Shown here one piece after another: positions 34,718 through 44,568 of a DNA stretch of 64,000 bases. Source of the DNA: Nocardioides anomalus (GTDB lineage: Bacteria > Actinomycetota > Actinomycetes > Propionibacteriales > Nocardioidaceae); the NCBI RefSeq assembly GCF_011046535.1, contig NZ_CP049257.1:1612001-1676000 (forward strand), given 5' to 3'. Each line of letters opens with the position of its first letter. Position 1 is the stretch's first letter. The position numbers were made by a program, and so were the translations under genes. The notes beneath the pieces were generated by a model. That model had not been told where the DNA came from. It did not search any database and saw nothing but the letters and a program-made list of their open reading frames with translations.

Positions 34718-37519
34718 TCAGGCGTCCCCGCCCTCCTGCTTCACGTCCTTGACGGCGGTGGGGTCGTCGATGCGGTACTGCGCGAAGGCCTTCTCCACCT
34801 GGGCCCGCTCGACCTGGCCGGCGTCGGCCAGCGCCTGGAGGGCCTGGACGACGACCGACTGGGCGTCGATGTGGAAGAAGCGGCGGGCGGCCGGGCGGGT
34901 GTCGGCGAAGCCGAACCCGTCGGCGCCCAGGACGCGGTAGTCGGCCGGGACCCAGCGCGCGATCTGCAGGGGTACGGCGCGCATGTAGTCCGAGACCGCC
35001 ACGACCGGGGCGTCGGAGCCGCCGAGCCGGTCCGCGACGTACGCCGTGCGCGGTGACTCGCCCGGGTGCAGCAGGTTCCACTCCTCGGCGGCGGTGGCGT
35101 TGCGGGCCAGCTCGTTCCAGGAGGTGACCGACCACAGGTCGGCCTGGACGCCCCAGTCCTCGCGCAGGATGCGCGCGGCGTCGGCGATCCAGGGGTAGCC
35201 GACGCCGGAGGCCATCAGGCGCACCCGGGGGCCGTCGCCGTCGGCGACCGTGACCTGGTGCATGCCGCGCAGGATGCCGTCGACGTCGACGTCGTCCGGC
35301 TCCTTGGGCTGGGAGACCGGCTCGTTGTAGACGGTCATGTAGAAGATGACGTCCTCGCCGTGCGGGTGGGCCTCGGACTCGCCGTACATCCGCTGCAGCC
35401 CGGACTCCATGATGTGCGCGACCTCGTAGGCGAACGCCGGGTCGTAGTGCACGACCGCGGGGTTCGTGGCCGCGAGCAGCGGGGAGTGGCCGTCGGCGTG
35501 CTGCAGGCCCTCACCGGTCAGCGTGGTGCGACCGGCGGTGGCGCCGATGAGGAAGCCGCGGGCCAGCTGGTCGGCCATGGCCCAGATCGAGTCGCCGGTG
35601 CGCTGGAAGCCGAACATCGAGTAGAAGATGTAGAACGGGATCATGTGCTCGCCCTGGGTCGAGTACGCCGACCCGGCGGCCGTCGCCGAGGCCATCGCGC
35701 CGGCCTCGGAGATGCCCTCGTGGAGCAGCTGGCCCTGGGCCGACTGCTTGTAGGCGAGCAGCAGCTTGCGGTCGACCGACTCGTACTGCTGGCCGGCGGG
35801 GTCGTAGACCTTGGCGCTCGGGAACATCGAGTCCATGCCGAAGGTGCGGTACTCGTCGGGCGCGATCGGCACGATCCGCTGGCCGATGTTGGGGTCCTTC
35901 ATCCAGTCCTTGAGGAGCCGGACGGTGGCCATGGTGGTGGCGACCTTGTTCTTGCCCGAGCCCTGCTTGAGCTCGGCGTACATGTCCTTGCCGGGCAGGA
36001 TCAGCGACTTGGCGCGGATCGTGCGGCGCGGGATCGAGCCGCCGAGCTGACGCCGGCGCTCCATCATGTACTCGATCTCGGGGGAGTCCTCGCCGGGGTG
36101 GAAGAACGGCGCGGCGCCGGTGGTCTCGTAGGCCTCCTCGATGTCCCGGTCGCTCATCGGCAGGTAGAGCCGGTCGCGGAACTTCTTGAGGTCGTCGAGC
36201 TTGAGCTTCTTCATCTGGTGGGTGGCGTTCTTGCCCTCCAGCGCCTCGATGGTCCAGCCCTTGATGGTGTGGGCGAGGATCACCGTCGGCTGACCGGTGT
36301 GCTTCGACGCGGCGTCGAAGGCGGCGTAGACCTTGCGGTAGTCGTGGCCGCCGCGCGGCAGCTTCTCGATCTGCCGGTCGCTCATGTGCTCGACCATCTT
36401 GCGCAGCCGCGGGTCGGCGCCGAAGAAGTGCTCGCGGTTGTAGGCGCCGTCCTCGACCGAGAAGGTCTGGAAGGCCCCGTCGGGGGTCCGGTTCATCTGG
36501 TTGACCAGCACGCCGTCGACGTCGCGGGCGAGCAGCTCGTCCCACTCGCGGCCCCAGATGACCTTGATGACGTTCCAGCCGGCGCCGCGGAAGTTGGACT
36601 CCAGCTCCTGGATGATCTTGCCGTTGCCGAGCACCGGCCCGTCGAGCTGCTGCAGGTTGCAGTTGATGACCCAGGTGAGGTTGTCCAGCTCCTCGCGCGC
36701 GGCGATGCGGATCGCGCCGAGCGACTCGGGCTCGGCCATCTCGCCGTCGCCCAGGAACGCCCAGACGTGCTGCTGGGAGGTGTCCTTGATGCCGCGGTTC
36801 TGCAGGTAGCGGTTGAAGCGCGCCTGGTAGATCGAGTTGATGCCGGTGAGGCCCATCGACACCGTCGGGAACTCCCAGAACTCCGGCATCAGCCGGGGGT
36901 GGGGGTAGGACGACAGTCCCTGGCCCACGCCGTGCTGGACCTCCTGGCGGAAGCGCAGCAGCTGCTCCTCGGTGAGCCGGCCCTCGAGGAACGCGCGGGC
37001 GTAGATGCCCGGCGAGCCGTGGCCCTGGATGTAGATCTGGTCGCCGCCGCCGGGGTGGTCCTTGCCGCGGAAGAAGTGGTTGAAGCCGACCTCGTAGAGC
37101 GAGGCGGCCGACTGGTAGGTCGCGATGTGCCCGCCGACCTCCAGGCCGGGCCGGTTGGCGTCGGAGACCATCACCGCGGCGTTCCAGCGGATGAAGGCGC
37201 GGATGCGCCGCTCGACGTCCTCGTCGCCCGGGAACCACGGCTCGCGCTCCGGCGGGATGGTGTTGATGTAGTCGGTGCTGCGCAGCGCGGGCACGCCGAC
37301 GTTCAGCTCACGGGCCTTCTCCAGCAGCCGCAGCATCACGTAGCGCGCGCGCTCGCGGCCGCGCTCGTCGACCAGCTGGTCGAAGGACTCGAGCCAGTCG
37401 GTGGTCTCGTCCGGGTCGATGTCCGGGAGCTGGGTGGGCAGCCCCTCGTGGATCACCGGAGCGGGGGAGCCGGGGGTGGTGGCTCGGGCGCCGGAGCGGT
37501 CGGTGGTCTGCTCTGTCAC
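34718..37519 (-). CDS. aceE: Pyruvate dehydrogenase E1 component, homodimeric
   Basis: A 933-residue thiamine-diphosphate enzyme that decarboxylates pyruvate and acetylates the E2 lipoyl group, linking glycolysis to acetyl-CoA. The ThDP motif begins [14 protein letters not shown] and ends [12 protein letters not shown]; other hallmarks are [31 protein letters not shown] and [14 protein letters not shown]. Actinobacterial AceE works with E2 and E3 encoded elsewhere. The GTG start at 37519 follows CAAGAT by six bases. The neighbouring DUF3052 gene is a frequent divergent partner. Confidence 0.96.
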   Translation of the reverse strand: MTEQTTDRSGARATTPGSPAPVIHEGLPTQLPDIDPDETTDWLESFDQLVDERGRERARYVMLRLLEKARELNVGVPALRSTDYINTIPPEREPWFPGDEDVERRIRAFIRWNAAVMVSDANRPGLEVGGHIATYQSAASLYEVGFNHFFRGKDHPGGGDQIYIQGHGSPGIYARAFLEGRLTEEQLLRFRQEVQHGVGQGLSSYPHPRLMPEFWEFPTVSMGLTGINSIYQARFNRYLQNRGIKDTSQQHVWAFLGDGEMAEPESLGAIRIAAREELDNLTWVINCNLQQLDGPVLGNGKIIQELESNFRGAGWNVIKVIWGREWDELLARDVDGVLVNQMNRTPDGAFQTFSVEDGAYNREHFFGADPRLRKMVEHMSDRQIEKLPRGGHDYRKVYAAFDAASKHTGQPTVILAHTIKGWTIEALEGKNATHQMKKLKLDDLKKFRDRLYLPMSDRDIEEAYETTGAAPFFHPGEDSPEIEYMMERRRQLGGSIPRRTIRAKSLILPGKDMYAELKQGSGKNKVATTMATVRLLKDWMKDPNIGQRIVPIAPDEYRTFGMDSMFPSAKVYDPAGQQYESVDRKLLLAYKQSAQGQLLHEGISEAGAMASATAAGSAYSTQGEHMIPFYIFYSMFGFQRTGDSIWAMADQLARGFLIGATAGRTTLTGEGLQHADGHSPLLAATNPAVVHYDPAFAYEVAHIMESGLQRMYGESEAHPHGEDVIFYMTVYNEPVSQPKEPDDVDVDGILRGMHQVTVADGDGPRVRLMASGVGYPWIADAARILREDWGVQADLWSVTSWNELARNATAAEEWNLLHPGESPRTAYVADRLGGSDAPVVAVSDYMRAVPLQIARWVPADYRVLGADGFGFADTRPAARRFFHIDAQSVVVQALQALADAGQVERAQVEKAFAQYRIDDPTAVKDVKQEGGDA

Positions 37520-37638
37520 CCACTCATCTTGTCACCGTCGGGCCAGCGCTTCGACGGCCGTTCTGCTACCCACGGGTACGCCGCGCGGCGAGCTGCGCTT
37601 GCGCCTGCCGCGCAACTCCGCTGGACTGTCGCCCTACT

Positions 37639-37662
37639 GGACCCCCGCGGCCGCGGGGGTCC
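37639..37662. promoter_or_regulatory. Perfect 24-bp palindrome in the aceE-DUF3052 divergent region
   Basis: GGACCCCCGCGG followed immediately by its exact complement forms a 24-bp palindrome without a loop. It lies 120 bases from the aceE start and 45 bases from the DUF3052 start. It may be an operator for a dimeric regulator, or a cruciform-forming site. Confidence 0.5.
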
Positions 37663-37706
37663 GCCGTACTGGCAGGCCAACGACAGCAGGACACGAGGAG
37701 GACGGC

Positions 37707-38144
37707 GTGAGCTCGACCGAGGGTGGCGGACCCACCCAGACCGGTGCCCCGGGACTAGCGGAGCGGCTCGGCTTCAGCTCCGGCATGGTGGTCCAGGAGC
37801 TCGGCTGGGACTCCGACACCGACGACCCGCTCCGCGTGGCCATCGAGGACGCCATCGACGCCGACATGGTCGACGGGGACTACGGCAACGTGGTCGACGC
37901 CGTCCTGCTGTGGTGGCGTGACGAGGACGGCGACCTGGTCGACGGCCTGGTCGACGCCCTCACCGACCTGGTCGGGGGCGGTGCCATCTGGCTGCTCACG
38001 CCCAAGGTCGGCCGGCCCAACGCCGTGGACCCCGCCGACATCGCGGAGGCGGCCCCGATCGCCGGGCTCTCGCAGACGACCACCGCCTCGGTGAGCAAGG
38101 AGTGGTCGGCCACCCGGTTGATCGCGCCCAAGACCCGGGCGTGA
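37707..38144 (+). CDS. DUF3052 family protein
   Basis: A 145-residue acidic protein of the DUF3052 family, conserved in actinobacteria next to aceE. Core segments are LGFSSGMVVQELGWDSD, NVVDAVLLWWRDEDGDL and GAIWLLTPKVGRPNAV, ending with a short helix. GTG 37707 is preceded by GAGGAGG. Function is not known. Confidence 0.83.
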   Translation: MSSTEGGGPTQTGAPGLAERLGFSSGMVVQELGWDSDTDDPLRVAIEDAIDADMVDGDYGNVVDAVLLWWRDEDGDLVDGLVDALTDLVGGGAIWLLTPKVGRPNAVDPADIAEAAPIAGLSQTTTASVSKEWSATRLIAPKTRA

Positions 38145-38157
38145 CATCCTGCCGACC

Positions 38158-39816
38158 GTGCCGACCCTCCCCGCACCGCTCGCCGCTCTGGCCGGCAAGG
38201 CCGCTTCCACCGGCTACGGCCTGAAGGTCCTGGCCGAGTCCGGGATCATCCGCCCGTACTCCCCGCTGGCCCTGGCCCGCGCCGGCCGCGTGCTGCAGCA
38301 GTACGGCACCGGCCCCGCGGGCGGCTTCCTGGCCATGGCCACGCTCATGCCCGAGCGCACCTGGCTTGTCGACGAGGACGGCGAGCTGACCTGGCACGAG
38401 GTCGACGAGCGCACCAACGCCCTGGCCCGCGCGCTGCGCGGCCTCGGGGTGGGCGAGGGCGACGCGGTCGCGCTCATGGCCCGCAACCACCGCGGCTTCG
38501 TAGAGGCCTCCGTGGCCGCGGCCAAGCTCGGCGCCGACCTGATCTACCTCAACACCGCCTTCGCCGGCCCCCAGCTGGTCGACGTGCTCGAGCGCGAGGA
38601 CCCCACCGTCGTGGTGCACGACGAGGAGTTCACCGGGATGCTCGAGAAGGCCCACGTCGAGCAGCGGGTCCTGTCCTACGGCGAGGCCGACGGGCTGGAC
38701 ACGCTCGCGGGCCTCATCGAGGGGGAGTCCGACACCTCGCCGCTCGACCCGCCCGAGCACCACACCCGGATCATCATCCTGACCTCCGGCACCACCGGTA
38801 CGCCGAAGGGCGCCCCCCGCAACGAGGCCGGCGTGGACGCCGCCATCTCGCTGCTCTCGCGGATGCCGCTGCGCTACGGCTGGCGCGTGCACATCGCGGC
38901 TCCGCTGTTCCACACCTGGGGCTTCGCCCACCTCATGCTCTCGCTGCTGCTCGGCCACACCGTCGTCCTGCACCGCAAGTTCGACCCCGAGGGCGTCCTC
39001 GCCGTGGTCGACGAGCAGCGCTGCGACGAGCTGGTCGTGATCCCGGTGATGCTGCAGCGCATCCTCGGCCTCGGCGACGACGTGCTGGACCGCTACTCCC
39101 TCGACACGGTCAAGGTCGTCGCCGCCTCCGGCTCCGCGCTGCCCGGTGACCTGGCCCTGACCTGGATGGACCGCTTCGGCGATCACCTCTACAACACCTA
39201 CGGCTCCACCGAGGTCGCCTACGCCTCGATCGCCACGCCCGAGGACATGCGCACCGAGCCCTCGACCGCCGGCAAGCCGCCGTGGGCCACGACGGTGAAG
39301 ATCTTCGGCGACGACGACCAGGAGCTCCCGCCGGGGGAGACCGGCCGGATCTTCGTCGGCAACAGCCTGCTCTTCGAGGGCTACACCGGCGGTGGCCAGA
39401 AGGACATGATCGAGGGGCTGATGAGCTCCGGCGACGTCGGGCGCTTCGACGAGGACGGCCGGCTCTACGTCGAGGGCCGCGACGACGACATGATCGTCTC
39501 CGGCGGCGAGAACGTCTTCCCGCAGGAGGTCGAGGACTGCCTGGCCCGCCACGAGGCCGTGGTCGAGGTGGCGGCCATCGGCGTGGACGACGACGAGTTC
39601 GGCAAGCGGCTGCGTGCGTTCGTGGTCCTCAAGGACGGCAGCTCGGCCAGCGAGGACGACCTCAAGGCCCACGTCAAGGACAACCTCGCCCGCTACAAGG
39701 TGCCGCGCGAGATCGTCGTGCTCGACGAGCTGCCCCGCAACGCCACCGGCAAGGTGCTCAAGCGCGAGCTCGTCGACCACGACGGCTCCGACTCCGAGGA
39801 CTCAGGCGAGGAGTGA
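38158..39816 (+). CDS. Acyl-CoA synthetase (AMP-forming)
   Basis: A 552-residue adenylate-forming ligase. Motifs are the P-loop LTSGTTGTPKG, YNTYGSTEVAY, the hinge region FDEDGRLYVEGRDDDMIVSG and the terminal catalytic lysine in NATGKVLKREL. A hydrophobic N-terminal stretch precedes the AMP-binding domain. It probably activates a fatty or other carboxylic acid with CoA; chain length is not predictable. The start codon of the peroxiredoxin gene overlaps its stop. Confidence 0.88.
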   Translation: MPTLPAPLAALAGKAASTGYGLKVLAESGIIRPYSPLALARAGRVLQQYGTGPAGGFLAMATLMPERTWLVDEDGELTWHEVDERTNALARALRGLGVGEGDAVALMARNHRGFVEASVAAAKLGADLIYLNTAFAGPQLVDVLEREDPTVVVHDEEFTGMLEKAHVEQRVLSYGEADGLDTLAGLIEGESDTSPLDPPEHHTRIIILTSGTTGTPKGAPRNEAGVDAAISLLSRMPLRYGWRVHIAAPLFHTWGFAHLMLSLLLGHTVVLHRKFDPEGVLAVVDEQRCDELVVIPVMLQRILGLGDDVLDRYSLDTVKVVAASGSALPGDLALTWMDRFGDHLYNTYGSTEVAYASIATPEDMRTEPSTAGKPPWATTVKIFGDDDQELPPGETGRIFVGNSLLFEGYTGGGQKDMIEGLMSSGDVGRFDEDGRLYVEGRDDDMIVSGGENVFPQEVEDCLARHEAVVEVAAIGVDDDEFGKRLRAFVVLKDGSSASEDDLKAHVKDNLARYKVPREIVVLDELPRNATGKVLKRELVDHDGSDSEDSGEE

Positions 39817-40277
39817 GCGGACTCGCCCTGGGCGGCCCGGCGCCCGACTTCACCCTGCGTGACCAGTTCGGCCAGGACGTGACGCTGTCCTCGTTCCGCG
39901 GCCGCAAGGCGGTGGCGCTGATCTTCTACCCCTACGCCTTCTCCGGCGTCTGCACCGGCGAGATGGCCGGTATCCGCGACCGGCTGGCCGAGTTCCTCAC
40001 CTTCGACACCGAGGTGCTCGGGATCTCCTGCGACCCGGTCTTCGCCCAGCGCGCGTTCGCCGACGCCGACGGGCTGAACTTCCCGCTGCTGTCGGACTTC
40101 TGGCCGCACGGCGCGGTCAGCCGGGCCTACGACGTGTTCGACGAGCGCACCGGCGCGGCGCGCCGCTCGTCGTACGTCGTCGACCGCGAGGGGCTGCTGC
40201 GTTGGTCGGTGCACAACCCGACCTCGGAGGGCCGCGACCTCGACGAGCACCTGCGCCAGCTCGGCGACCTGGTCTGA
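39813..40277 (+). CDS. Peroxiredoxin (AhpE/Bcp type)
   Basis: A 154-residue thiol peroxidase. The peroxidatic cysteine is in FSGVCTGEMAGI, with a second cysteine in GISCDPV. DQFGQDVTLSSFRGRKAVALIFYPY is the thioredoxin-fold start. It matches the AhpE group, which reduces peroxides using mycothiol or thioredoxin partners. GTG 39813 overlaps the upstream stop. Confidence 0.86.
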   Translation: MSGLALGGPAPDFTLRDQFGQDVTLSSFRGRKAVALIFYPYAFSGVCTGEMAGIRDRLAEFLTFDTEVLGISCDPVFAQRAFADADGLNFPLLSDFWPHGAVSRAYDVFDERTGAARRSSYVVDREGLLRWSVHNPTSEGRDLDEHLRQLGDLV

Positions 40278-40361
40278 GCACCGACCGGGCCAGGGCGGAC
40301 TGGCCCGCCCGGGTGGTGCGCAGTTCTGTCTGGACCAGTTGAGAATTGGTCTACCTGGGGG

Positions 40362-40437
40362 TTTGTGGGGCCCCGGGGCCGCGCGCTAACTTTCTGCCTG
40401 TTGAGCCGCTGGTGACCCGAGACTCCAGCGGCTCAAC
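40362..40437 (+). terminator. Hairpin with an apparent promoter just before it
   Basis: A perfect 13-bp stem (40400-40412 with 40425-40437) with a 12-base loop and a TTCC tail lies after the peroxiredoxin gene. TTGTGG (40362-40367) and TAACTT (40387-40392) upstream look like a promoter whose start would fall at the base of the hairpin. It may be a terminator, a leader structure of the tRNA-Val transcript or a small RNA. Confidence 0.5.
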
Positions 40438-40507
40438 TTCCATTTCCGCACCGTGGCGCGCATTTCCGCCGGCCCGCGCCGCTCCCGTAGGGTGCTGCCC
40501 GCCTCGA

Positions 40508-40579
40508 GGGCGTATAGCTCAGCGGTAGAGCACCTCGCTTACAACGAGGTGGTCGGGGGTTCGATCCCCTCTGCGCCCA
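40508..40579 (+). tRNA. tRNA-Val (anticodon TAC)
   Basis: A 72-base cloverleaf: acceptor GGGCGTA/TGCGCCC with one wobble, anticodon stem CCTCG/CGAGG around CTTACAA with TAC, and T-arm GGGGG-TTCGATC-CCCTC. No CCA is encoded. Confidence 0.96.
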
Positions 40580-40846
40580 CCCACCTCGCCCGCCGTGCTC
40601 GCCCTGCCGACCGGTCTGTCCACACGACCTGCAGAAGCCAGGTTTCGGCCCCCGGAGGCCCGGGCATCAGGTCTGTGTCGGTCGCGACCCGGGCCGAGAT
40701 CGTCAGTCCCGCCGGGTCGCACCGCCGCCAGACCTCCTCGGCCGGTCCGGAACGGTCGAGGAAGTCGTCGCGATCTCGGACGCGCACGGTGGGGGCTCTC
40801 GGGCCCTCGCCGCGCGTGTCCGTCCGCGCGCCCTCGGCCCGCGACC
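40580..40846. other. Intergenic region without a confident gene
   Basis: A minus-strand frame from GTG 40787 would encode 82 residues with coding-like codon use (for example DDFLDRSGPAEEVWRRCDP), but its end runs antisense through tRNA-Val, which is typical of spurious frames. Nothing else is seen. Confidence 0.3.
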
Positions 40847-41515
40847 TCAGGGGCGCTGCGCGTCCGCCAGCGCCTGGCGCAGGCCATCGGCGTCGAGTCG
40901 GGGGCCGTAGCCCGGGGTGTCCGGCTGGATCCGCCAGCTCTCCTCGAGGCCGCCGCCGTTCACCACGTCGTACCCGAGCCGGTCCAGCCACTGGCCGGCC
41001 AGGGCCACCGCGTCGGCGTCGTCGCCGAAGACCGCCAGCGCGCGCCGCCCCTCGGTGCCGGCCGGCTGGCCCTGGGACTCCAGGTCGCCCGAGCCGATGT
41101 GGTTGAACGCCTTGACCACCTTGGAGGTGGGCAGGTGCTGCTGGAGCAGCTGGCTGGAGGTCACCTCGCCGGCCTCCAGCGCGGGGACCTGGCCGTCGCG
41201 GCCGGGGTAGTAGTTGTTGGTGTCGAGCACGACCTTGCCGGCCAGCGGCTCGACCGGCACGGCGGTCACGGCCTTGAGCGGGATGGTCACCACGACGATG
41301 TCCCCGCGGGTCGCCGCGCCCTCGGCGGTGTCGGCCGACGCGCCCTCGCCGAGCGAGGCGACGAGGCCGGTGAGCGTCTCGGGTCCGCGCGAGTTGCTGA
41401 GCACCACCTGCTGGCCGGCGGCCAGGGCCAGCCTGGCCACCGCCGTGCCGATGTTGCCGGCGCCGATGAGGCCGACGGTCGTGATGTCGTCCAGGGTCAA
41501 CACGTCAGAGGTCAC
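40847..41515 (-). CDS. NAD(P)-binding reductase of the F420-dependent NADP reductase family
   Basis: A 222-residue protein with a Rossmann motif GLIGAGNIGTAVARLALAAG and the NADP-favouring NSRGPETL, then VVLDTNNYYPGRDG and VVKAFNHIGSG. These match small oxidoreductases related to F420H2:NADP reductase. Whether F420 is used cannot be told. GTG 41515 is used; GTG 41503 is an alternative. It diverges from the AlkD-like gene. Confidence 0.82.
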   Translation of the reverse strand: MTSDVLTLDDITTVGLIGAGNIGTAVARLALAAGQQVVLSNSRGPETLTGLVASLGEGASADTAEGAATRGDIVVVTIPLKAVTAVPVEPLAGKVVLDTNNYYPGRDGQVPALEAGEVTSSQLLQQHLPTSKVVKAFNHIGSGDLESQGQPAGTEGRRALAVFGDDADAVALAGQWLDRLGYDVVNGGGLEESWRIQPDTPGYGPRLDADGLRQALADAQRP

Positions 41516-41563
41516 GTGGGGCCGAACGGCCGCGCCGGGCCGGTGATTCCCTAGGGTGCCCTG

Positions 41564-42253
41564 GTGGCCGCGGACCGGGAGCTGGTCGCCGCCGTCCGCG
41601 CTGCGCTCGCGGCGGCGGGTGACGAGGAGCGGGCGGCCGGCCAGCAGCGCTACATGAAGTCGGCGCTGCCCTACCACGGCGTGTCGTCGCCCCAGCTCAA
41701 GACCGCGCTCCGCCCGCTGCTGCGGGCCTGGGCGCCGGTCGATCGCACGCAGTGGGAGGACACGGTCCGGACGCTGTGGGACGAGGTCACCCACCGTGAG
41801 GAGTGGTACGCCGCGATCGCGGTGGCCCGGCACCGGCGGGCCCGCGCCTGGCTGGACCCGGTCAGCCTGGAGCTGTGGCGGCACCTGGTGGTCGCCGGCG
41901 CCTGGTGGGATGTGGTCGACGAGGTCGCGAGCCACCTGGTCGGCGACGTGCTGGCCGCGCACCGGGCCGAGGCGACGCCCACGGTCCGCGCCTGGGCCAC
42001 CGACGAGGACCTCTGGCTGCGGCGGACCGCCTTGATCTGCCAGCTCGGCCACCGCGGCGCCACCGACCTGGACCTGCTCACCTGGGCGATCGAGCAGAAC
42101 GTCGACGACCCGTCGTTCTGGCTGCGCAAGGCTATCGGGTGGGCGCTGCGCCAGCACGCCCGCACCGACCCGGACTGGGTGCGGGCGGAGGTGGCGCGGC
42201 TGGGCGGGCGTCTCTCGGGGCTGTCCCGGCGGGAGGCGATGAAGCACCTGTGA
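41564..42253 (+). CDS. AlkD-like DNA alkylation repair protein
   Basis: A 229-residue all-helical HEAT-like protein. RYMKSALPYHGVSSPQLK, EEWYAAIAVARHRR, VAGAWWDVVDEVASHLVG and NVDDPSFWLRKAIGWALRQ are characteristic of AlkD glycosylases that remove N3/N7-alkylpurines. TAGGGT (41552-41557) ends six bases before GTG 41564. Four bases of its end overlap a possible GTG of the next gene, so it may share transcripts with the lipid-type operon. Confidence 0.85.
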   Translation: MAADRELVAAVRAALAAAGDEERAAGQQRYMKSALPYHGVSSPQLKTALRPLLRAWAPVDRTQWEDTVRTLWDEVTHREEWYAAIAVARHRRARAWLDPVSLELWRHLVVAGAWWDVVDEVASHLVGDVLAAHRAEATPTVRAWATDEDLWLRRTALICQLGHRGATDLDLLTWAIEQNVDDPSFWLRKAIGWALRQHARTDPDWVRAEVARLGGRLSGLSRREAMKHL

Positions 42254-42267
42254 CAGGATCGTCCGCT

Positions 42268-44568
42268 GTGGTGAGTCAGACCCCCGGCTCGGTGGCCGAG
42301 CGGCTGGCGGGGCAGCACGTGCTCGTGACCGGGGTGACCGGCTTCGTCGGCGAGGCGCTGCTGCACCTGCTGCTCGCGGAGGTGCCCGGCGTGCGCACCT
42401 CGGTGGTGGTGCGCCCCAAGGGCTCGATCACCGGCACCGACCGGATCGCGAAGCTGCTCGAGAAGCCCATCTTCGCCGAGGTCGTCGAGGCCGCGGGCGG
42501 CGTCGAGGCGCTGATGGCGGCCCGCGTGGGCGTCGTCGAGGGCGACCTGGCCGACGTGCCCGTCCTGCCCACGGACCTCGACGCGGTCGTGCACTGCGCC
42601 GGCGACGTGTCCTTCGACCCGCCGGTGGACGAGGGGTTCACCAGCAACGTCGTCGGCACCCGCGACCTGCTGGGCCGCATCGACGAGGCCACTGCGGCGT
42701 CCGGCCGCGACATCCACTACGTGCACATCTCCACGGCGTACGTCGCCGGGCGCCGTCGCGGCAGCATCCCCGAGGCGCCGGTCGAGCACGACGTCGACCT
42801 GGACCGCGAGCTGGAGTGGGGGCTCGGGCAGCGCAAGGCGGTCGAGGACCGCTCCCGCGAGGCCGAGCTGCTGACCAAGGAGCGCAAGAAGGCCGAGCGC
42901 GAGCACAGCCGGGCCGGGCTGCTCACCGCGGCGCGGGCCACCGAGGCCGCGCGCCGGCAGTGGGTCAAGGACGAGCTGGTCCGCATCGGCACCGAGCGGG
43001 CCCGCAGCCTGGGCTGGACCGACTGCTACACCTTCACCAAGGCCATGGGCGAGCGCGTGGTCGAGCGCTGGGCCGCCACCGGCAAGCGCACGTCGATCGT
43101 CCGGCCGAGCATCATCGAGTCCGCGCTCGAGCGGCCGCACGTCGGCTGGATCGAGGGCTTCAAGATGGCCGAGCCGCTGATCCTGGCCTACGGGCGCGGC
43201 GAGCTGCCGGAGTTCCCGGCCGCGGCCGACACCATCGTCGACATCGTCCCGGTGGACCACGTGGTCTCCGCGATCGTCGCGGTCCTGGCCCACCCGCCGG
43301 AGCCCGCGGAGGTCGGCTACTTCCACGTCTCCAGCGGCGACCGGAACCCGCTGACGTTCAACGTGCTGTACACCTCGGTGCGCCGCTACTTCGAGCAGCA
43401 CCCCTTCACCCACGGCGACCGCGGCGCGGTCCGGCTGCCGGAGTGGCGCTTCCCCGGAGCGCGCTCGGTCGAGCGACTGCTGTCGACCAGCGAGAAGGCC
43501 TGGAAGGTCGCCGACTACGCCGTGGGCCACATGCCGCGCAGCGACCGCGCCCGTGACCTGGCCCGCAAGCTGCACCAGCAGGGCCGCCGCCTGGAGTTCC
43601 TGCGCCGCTACCTCGACCTCTACATGGAGTACGCCACCGCCGAGCTGCGCTTCTCCGACCAGCGCACGATGGCGCTCTACACCTCGCTCAGCGCCGAGGA
43701 CCAGCAGACCTTCGCCTTCGACACCGCGGTCGTCGACTGGCCGCACTACTTCATCGACGTGCACTGCCCGGCCGTGACCGAGCCGGTGCGCCGCCTCGAC
43801 GAGCTCCGGGCGCTGCGCAAGAAGCCCGCGGCCACCGGGCTGCGCGGCGTCGCCTCGGGCGAGCGGATCGCGGCGTTCTTCGACATGGACGGCACGCTGC
43901 TGTCGTCGAACGTCATCGAGACCTACCTGTGGGTGCGGCTGCGCGAGCTGGACAGCACCGGCCGGCTGGCCGAGCTGGGCCGGATCGCGGCCAAGGTCCC
44001 CAGCCTGGTGCAGGCCGAGCGGCGCTCGCGCAGCGACTTCCTGCGCGGCATCTACCGCGAGTACGACGGCGCCCGGCTCGCCGATCTCGACGCGGTCGTC
44101 GACGAGCACCTCACCAGCCACGTGCTGTCCCGGCTCTCGCCCGACGCGGTGCGGCGCATCCGCGAGCACCGCGCGGCCGGTCACGAGACCGTGCTCATCA
44201 CCGGCGCGATCCGGCCGCTGACCCGCCCGCTGCTGCCGCTCTTCGACCACATCGAGGCCGCCGACCTGGCCACCGACGAGCGGGGGGTCTGCACGGGCTA
44301 CCTCGCCTCCAGCCCGCTGGTGGGGGAGTCCCGGGCGGCCTGGATGCAGTCCTACGCGGCCGAGCGGGGCATCGACATGAAGGCGTCCTACGCCTACGCC
44401 GACAGCCACTCCGACCTGCCGCTGCTCGAGGCGGTGGGCCACCCGGTGGCGGTGCGGCCTGACGTGCCCCTCTACCGCCACGCCCGCCGCTCGCACTGGG
44501 ACGTCGCGGACTGGGCGAGCCCGTCCGGCTCGGTGCGCAGCCTGACGCCCGCGGGGAGTGGCTCGTGA
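42268..44568 (+). CDS. Fatty acyl-CoA reductase-like protein fused to a HAD-IB phosphatase
   Basis: A 766-residue fusion. Residues 1-500 form an extended SDR of the fatty acyl-CoA/thioester reductase type: VTGVTGFVGEALLHLLL, VHCAGDVSFDPP, STAYVAGRR and the catalytic YTFTKAMGE. A charged coiled-coil-like insertion lies near residues 190-240. From about 535 the HAD-IB domain starts with FFDMDGTLLSSN and ends with ADSHSDLPLLEAVG. It would reduce an acyl thioester and dephosphorylate a product. GTG 42268 is chosen; GTG 42250 overlaps the alkD stop. Confidence 0.85.
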   Translation: MVSQTPGSVAERLAGQHVLVTGVTGFVGEALLHLLLAEVPGVRTSVVVRPKGSITGTDRIAKLLEKPIFAEVVEAAGGVEALMAARVGVVEGDLADVPVLPTDLDAVVHCAGDVSFDPPVDEGFTSNVVGTRDLLGRIDEATAASGRDIHYVHISTAYVAGRRRGSIPEAPVEHDVDLDRELEWGLGQRKAVEDRSREAELLTKERKKAEREHSRAGLLTAARATEAARRQWVKDELVRIGTERARSLGWTDCYTFTKAMGERVVERWAATGKRTSIVRPSIIESALERPHVGWIEGFKMAEPLILAYGRGELPEFPAAADTIVDIVPVDHVVSAIVAVLAHPPEPAEVGYFHVSSGDRNPLTFNVLYTSVRRYFEQHPFTHGDRGAVRLPEWRFPGARSVERLLSTSEKAWKVADYAVGHMPRSDRARDLARKLHQQGRRLEFLRRYLDLYMEYATAELRFSDQRTMALYTSLSAEDQQTFAFDTAVVDWPHYFIDVHCPAVTEPVRRLDELRALRKKPAATGLRGVASGERIAAFFDMDGTLLSSNVIETYLWVRLRELDSTGRLAELGRIAAKVPSLVQAERRSRSDFLRGIYREYDGARLADLDAVVDEHLTSHVLSRLSPDAVRRIREHRAAGHETVLITGAIRPLTRPLLPLFDHIEAADLATDERGVCTGYLASSPLVGESRAAWMQSYAAERGIDMKASYAYADSHSDLPLLEAVGHPVAVRPDVPLYRHARRSHWDVADWASPSGSVRSLTPAGSGS

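Noticed and set aside
40539..40787. Minus-strand 82-codon frame upstream of tRNA-Val
   Set aside because: Codon use is plausible, but it ends antisense through the tRNA with GIEPPTTSL, typical of false genes, and has no recognisable family.
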